This document shows, piece after piece, positions 60,471 through 64,000 of a stretch of 64,000 nt of DNA. This DNA comes from Sipunculus nudus. Taxonomy: Eukaryota > Annelida > Sipuncula > Golfingiida > Sipunculidae. Position numbers and translations under genes: made by a program. Numbering within the stretch: the stretch's first letter is position 1; each line of letters starts with the position of its first letter. Below the pieces are notes generated by a model. It did not search any database, was not told the origin of the DNA, and saw only the letters and a list, made by a program, of their open reading frames with translations. Location of the stretch: positions 31,344,214 to 31,408,213 of the forward strand of contig CM049320.1 in NCBI GenBank assembly GCA_026874595.1, in the 5' to 3' direction.

Positions 60471-63239
60471 GGCAAGAGTAATCTTGTCCCCTATATGATA
60501 CAGACTAGGCATGATAACAAGGAAGCCTTTCTTCCTTTTGATAAACTGTGTATTGAAGAGCAACTGTTCTAAAGGGATTCTGAATCAGCTCCAAAAGTTG
60601 TGGTTGGGAAATCTAAGAATGATAAGAATGATTCCATGGTCATACACCTAATACTGATTCCCGATTATCGCCTATTTGGGGGCGCAAAGGGGGATTCCAG
60701 TGATCTCTAAGACTGATTGCAGAAATCTCGTTTTCTTTATTTACGGACATGTAAACCACTATACTAAAATATTTTGGGAAGATATGCCTTTATATAAATA
60801 ACATTATTTTGTTTTACTAGGTATACCTGTATATTTGCTTTTTATTAAAAAGTATATATATTTTGGATATATTTTGACAGACTGTAATGAAAAAATCAAT
60901 ATATGCAAAAGATGATATGTAATTATTGTCAAGATTTAAGTTCACCAATATAAAATTTCCATCAAATGAAAGCATAGTTTAAACATTTTTTTGGTAAAAA
61001 AAAACTACCCGAATACCGTAATCTATCAACAAAAACAGGCATGTTAACCAAAACTTTCTTTGCTAACCCCTCCAATATGTGGGGATTTTAAAAAAATGAC
61101 TGAATATATATCCGTTAGAATCTTTGATTCAGACTTACCTTCATGTACATACCTCTCAAAAGTTGTGGTTCATTGAAATTGACATAAAAGCAATTTTCAA
61201 TGTTAGGATAAGTATGATGATAAATATGATGGATATGTCATCATTGTTGTCCGAAATTCACAAAAGCTTGATACATTTATGATGAAATTAATGATAGGAA
61301 GATATTCAGTCACTCTCACACTCAAAAGTTTAATCTAATAACTACAGTATAAATGATATAGACACTTTTAAAGAACGGACCAGGCTTTATAAAAATCTAA
61401 AAGTGGATGACTCCAGGTTAATTTTTCTAAAAGCTGTAGCTATTTGTTTTTATGTTTGCCAACATTTTAATCTCATTCACATAATAAAAACACATGATGT
61501 ACGTTTAACTGAAACATCATTATCAATAAATGATATATATTATTGCTAAAGTTTGTAATCTCACTCACAAATTGACCATTAAACTTTCATAAAAAAAGTT
61601 CAAAGATACTACCTGTACCGATGATTCCAACCAATCTTGCACCATCTCTAAAGATATCCATGAAATAATCATGGATGAATCGTTTTAATTTGTACTTGAA
61701 ATAGACCATGAAAAAGGAAATTTCACATCTGACATTCTCTTTTATGAGCATTAATTTGCCAAATTATGTTAAGACTTTGAATGATGACCACAAAACGTGT
61801 AATAATGGGTGTGCTGGGTGAGTTTTGTTTTCAAATTCAGACAAATAACTGCAGAGTAATAAATGTCAGTTGAATGTAAAATGTGAATCTCAACATAAAT
61901 CGAAAAGTACTAACCACAAAAAATATTAATTATTGGTGGCTCATGTACAAAAGAGAAATGTATCTAAGATTGATATGCATGACAAATTTACAATCAATGT
62001 ATGGATTAATTATAGAAAAATGGAATTCCTTTATATGAATTTCAAATGAAAAGATTTTTGTGAAACTTTGGCAAATTTTGTTCAAATGTAGGATTGATAA
62101 CAGGAATGTATATGAACATGATATATATTATTATTTTCAATAATCAATTTTAATGCAGCAGGGATTAAGACACAGGTGAGTTTGACTGTCAAGATGTTTA
62201 CAATAGCCATAAGAAAATAGGTCATTATTACTTAATGTAAGGTTTCCTACAGGATTCACCAGGGATTGTTTGGAGCATGATCTCCTTCAAGAATCATCTT
62301 GTACTTTGACCTAGTATTTGATGTTACCATATTTCTTTGCCTTACTTTCTTCAGCCGAAAGAAACAGATAGTCATTATTTCTTCATACAGATAGAGACCT
62401 TCCCACAAACACGACTATTATGGGATTTTGTGAAGGAATGCTGTACACTTATTTTGAAATAAAAAAAAACACTGAAAATGTGTTACCATCTGCAACAGTA
62501 TGGACATCAATCTATACAGGAAAGAAGTGTTCGAAAAGGGCGCCCTGAACCCTGAGATTTTATCTGTAGCACTTAAAGGAAATATTTACAAGCGGAATAT
62601 AGTTTGTATATTTTTCTGTTCGATATATTTTGCCATACTGTTGTAAACACATTCAATGCAAGACTAGGCTATAGAACCAATGTGTCAAAACCATGTCTAA
62701 ATGATAAATCTTTACACATAGGCAGTAATCGTAATATGTTAGCCAAATGTAGATTTACTGAGCCCATACTACTTTCTGGCATTTCCGACTAAACACAAGT
62801 CCAAAAATAATTAACAGCAATGTGTTGAACATCTTTTTTACAAATTCTGAAGTTTTAGTCCAGCTTTTATACAGCAGTATACCAGTATATGTTTTGATAA
62901 TATTAATGTAACATATGACTATATGGCTTTATATGCGTCATTTCCTGATTTGTATGATTTAATCACATTTTGAGGCAACGCTAAGGCCGTTCACTAAACA
63001 TAGCAATGAACTATGGTAATAATACATAAATACCGTTTAACAGATCATGTCAGTACATTTGGCACAACTTAAAACGGGTTTAAAGCCCAATTTACAAAGG
63101 AGTTGAAAAATCTATGAAAAAAATACTTAAAAAATGTATTTTTTTTATATTGTATGCAATCTTCAGAGGGGGTGTACAGGGAGTTACACTAAAGAGTGTT
63201 AATATGCAGGTACATAAATTCAGGGGGTTAGAGTATTGG
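60471..63239. other. No gene seen
   Basis: AT-rich sequence. Scattered donor-like motifs (for example the reverse complement at 61134) but no exon with an acceptor, open phase and recognisable product. Confidence 0.45.
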
Positions 63240-64000
63240 ATTTCCCAAATTTGTTAAAAAAATAATACCAAACCCTACTGGGAGGATATTATTAAATCAC
63301 TTTTAGAAATGATGTTGCCCTTCTCACAACTTTTATTTTAATAGTATTTTCAATATGTTATCATTCCTGATAAATGGAGTAGGGCAATAATAGTTTTCTA
63401 ACACAAGAAGGGTTCTTTATATGATCCTGTTCATTATAGTAGGATAGCTTTGTTAAGTATAACTAGAACAGTTTACTAAAGTTTTGAATAATATGCTTCC
63501 TCAGTATGTTAAGAAAATGAATATTTTTCTGAGTAAGAAGCTGGTTATAGAAAAGGTTTGACCAGACATTTATTTTGTGTGCTTTAGTTCAAAAATCCTA
63601 AGTTATAAGAAAAGGAAGGTTTTACTGTTTAAACATTGACTTTGCAAAATCTTTTGACTTTGTAAAACGTTATTCGTTGTAGTATGTTTTATTAAAACAA
63701 AGCTTAAATGGTAATATATTAAATAATGTAAAATCAATGGATCCAAAGATGCAGTCTTGCATACTAACTGACTCTCATATTCTTTCTTTTATGTTCTTTC
63801 GGTACCCGTCAAGGTTGTATGGCAAGTCCTTTATTATTTTCTTTATTTATGAATGAGTGTTGTAACATTTAAATGAAATAAATTGTCAAGGGATATATGA
63901 TAATGGAATTCTTTCAAATCTAATGTCTTTGTTATATGCATATAATATGGATAATTGTGGAGATATTGCAAGTGGACTTCAGCAACAGATTGATCTCTTA
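63240..64000 (+). pseudogene. Decayed LINE reverse transcriptase, runs off the window
   Basis: Frames with stops read IPDKWSRAIIVF (63364), then KKGSLYDPVHYSRIALLS, then FGTRQGCMASPLLFSLFMNE (63798-63857), and finally LLYAYN and LQQQIDLL at the edge. These follow the order of conserved non-LTR reverse-transcriptase blocks (IP..W....I, KGS..DP.NYR.I.LLS, G.RQGC..SP.LF, Y/FADD, LQ..ID). The catalytic YADD is altered to YAYN, and stops or frameshifts occur throughout, so it is inactive. Clade not determined. Confidence 0.8.

Noticed and set aside
61600-61690. Possible - strand micro-exon with GATGGTGCAAGATTGG before GTAGTA
   Set aside because: No convincing partner exons or product could be found.

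Overview
This window is animal nuclear DNA, AT-rich and dominated by repeats. The best match is a bivalve mollusc. The dispersed elements carry ends I associate with bivalve genomes (head GCTCAGCTGAC with CTGTCCGTC runs, tail CCCATGGGCCTCTTG). There are tRNA-derived SINEs, many MITE-like pieces and spliced genes with short exons. I see no bacterial-type operon, rRNA or functional tRNA gene. The host assignment is inference.

Layout. 1-16.8 kb is a gene-free nested satellite: three head-to-tail units of about 5.57 kb, each holding three tandem 829-bp units, themselves built from diverged 140-170 bp monomers. 16.8-25 kb holds a Helentron/pearl-like element (17796-20310), a 47-bp minisatellite and dispersed repeats. 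25.0-35.0 kb is spliced gene A on the + strand, a DUF268 (PF03269) protein with an N-terminal membrane anchor. Its stem is encoded by serially duplicated phase-1 exons of about 48 bp, four intact and at least four dead. Its introns carry a SINE and a 3.7-kb tandem-repeat element. 35.0-39.4 kb is a near-identical tandem copy of the 3' part of gene A (two stem exons plus the catalytic exon), with a 331-bp piece of another DUF268 gene stuck in the junction. 39.4-45.4 kb is repeats. 45.5-47.4 kb is gene B on the - strand, a three-exon DUF268 paralogue with a matching anchor exon and a single 48-bp stem exon. 48.5-52.7 kb holds a decayed THAP-finger gene (+) facing a small two-exon gene with a P2X7-like C-terminal block (-); an identical 14-bp CRE/E-box lies about 115-130 bp upstream of each start. 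53-64 kb is repeats: a pogo-like MITE, a 20-bp minisatellite open in three frames, 101-bp and 303-bp tandem repeats, duplicated blocks and a dead LINE reverse transcriptase at the right edge.

How the genes relate. The DUF268 locus is the main biological content. Genes A and B share exon plan, intron phase and exon-1 length (85 coding bases in both), so they are paralogues; gene A has amplified its stem exon together with flanking intron. The downstream copy A' has no anchor exon, so it could only be used as an alternative 3' end of gene A or is silent. No expression data are available; all splice models rest on sequence signals and on the A/B comparison.
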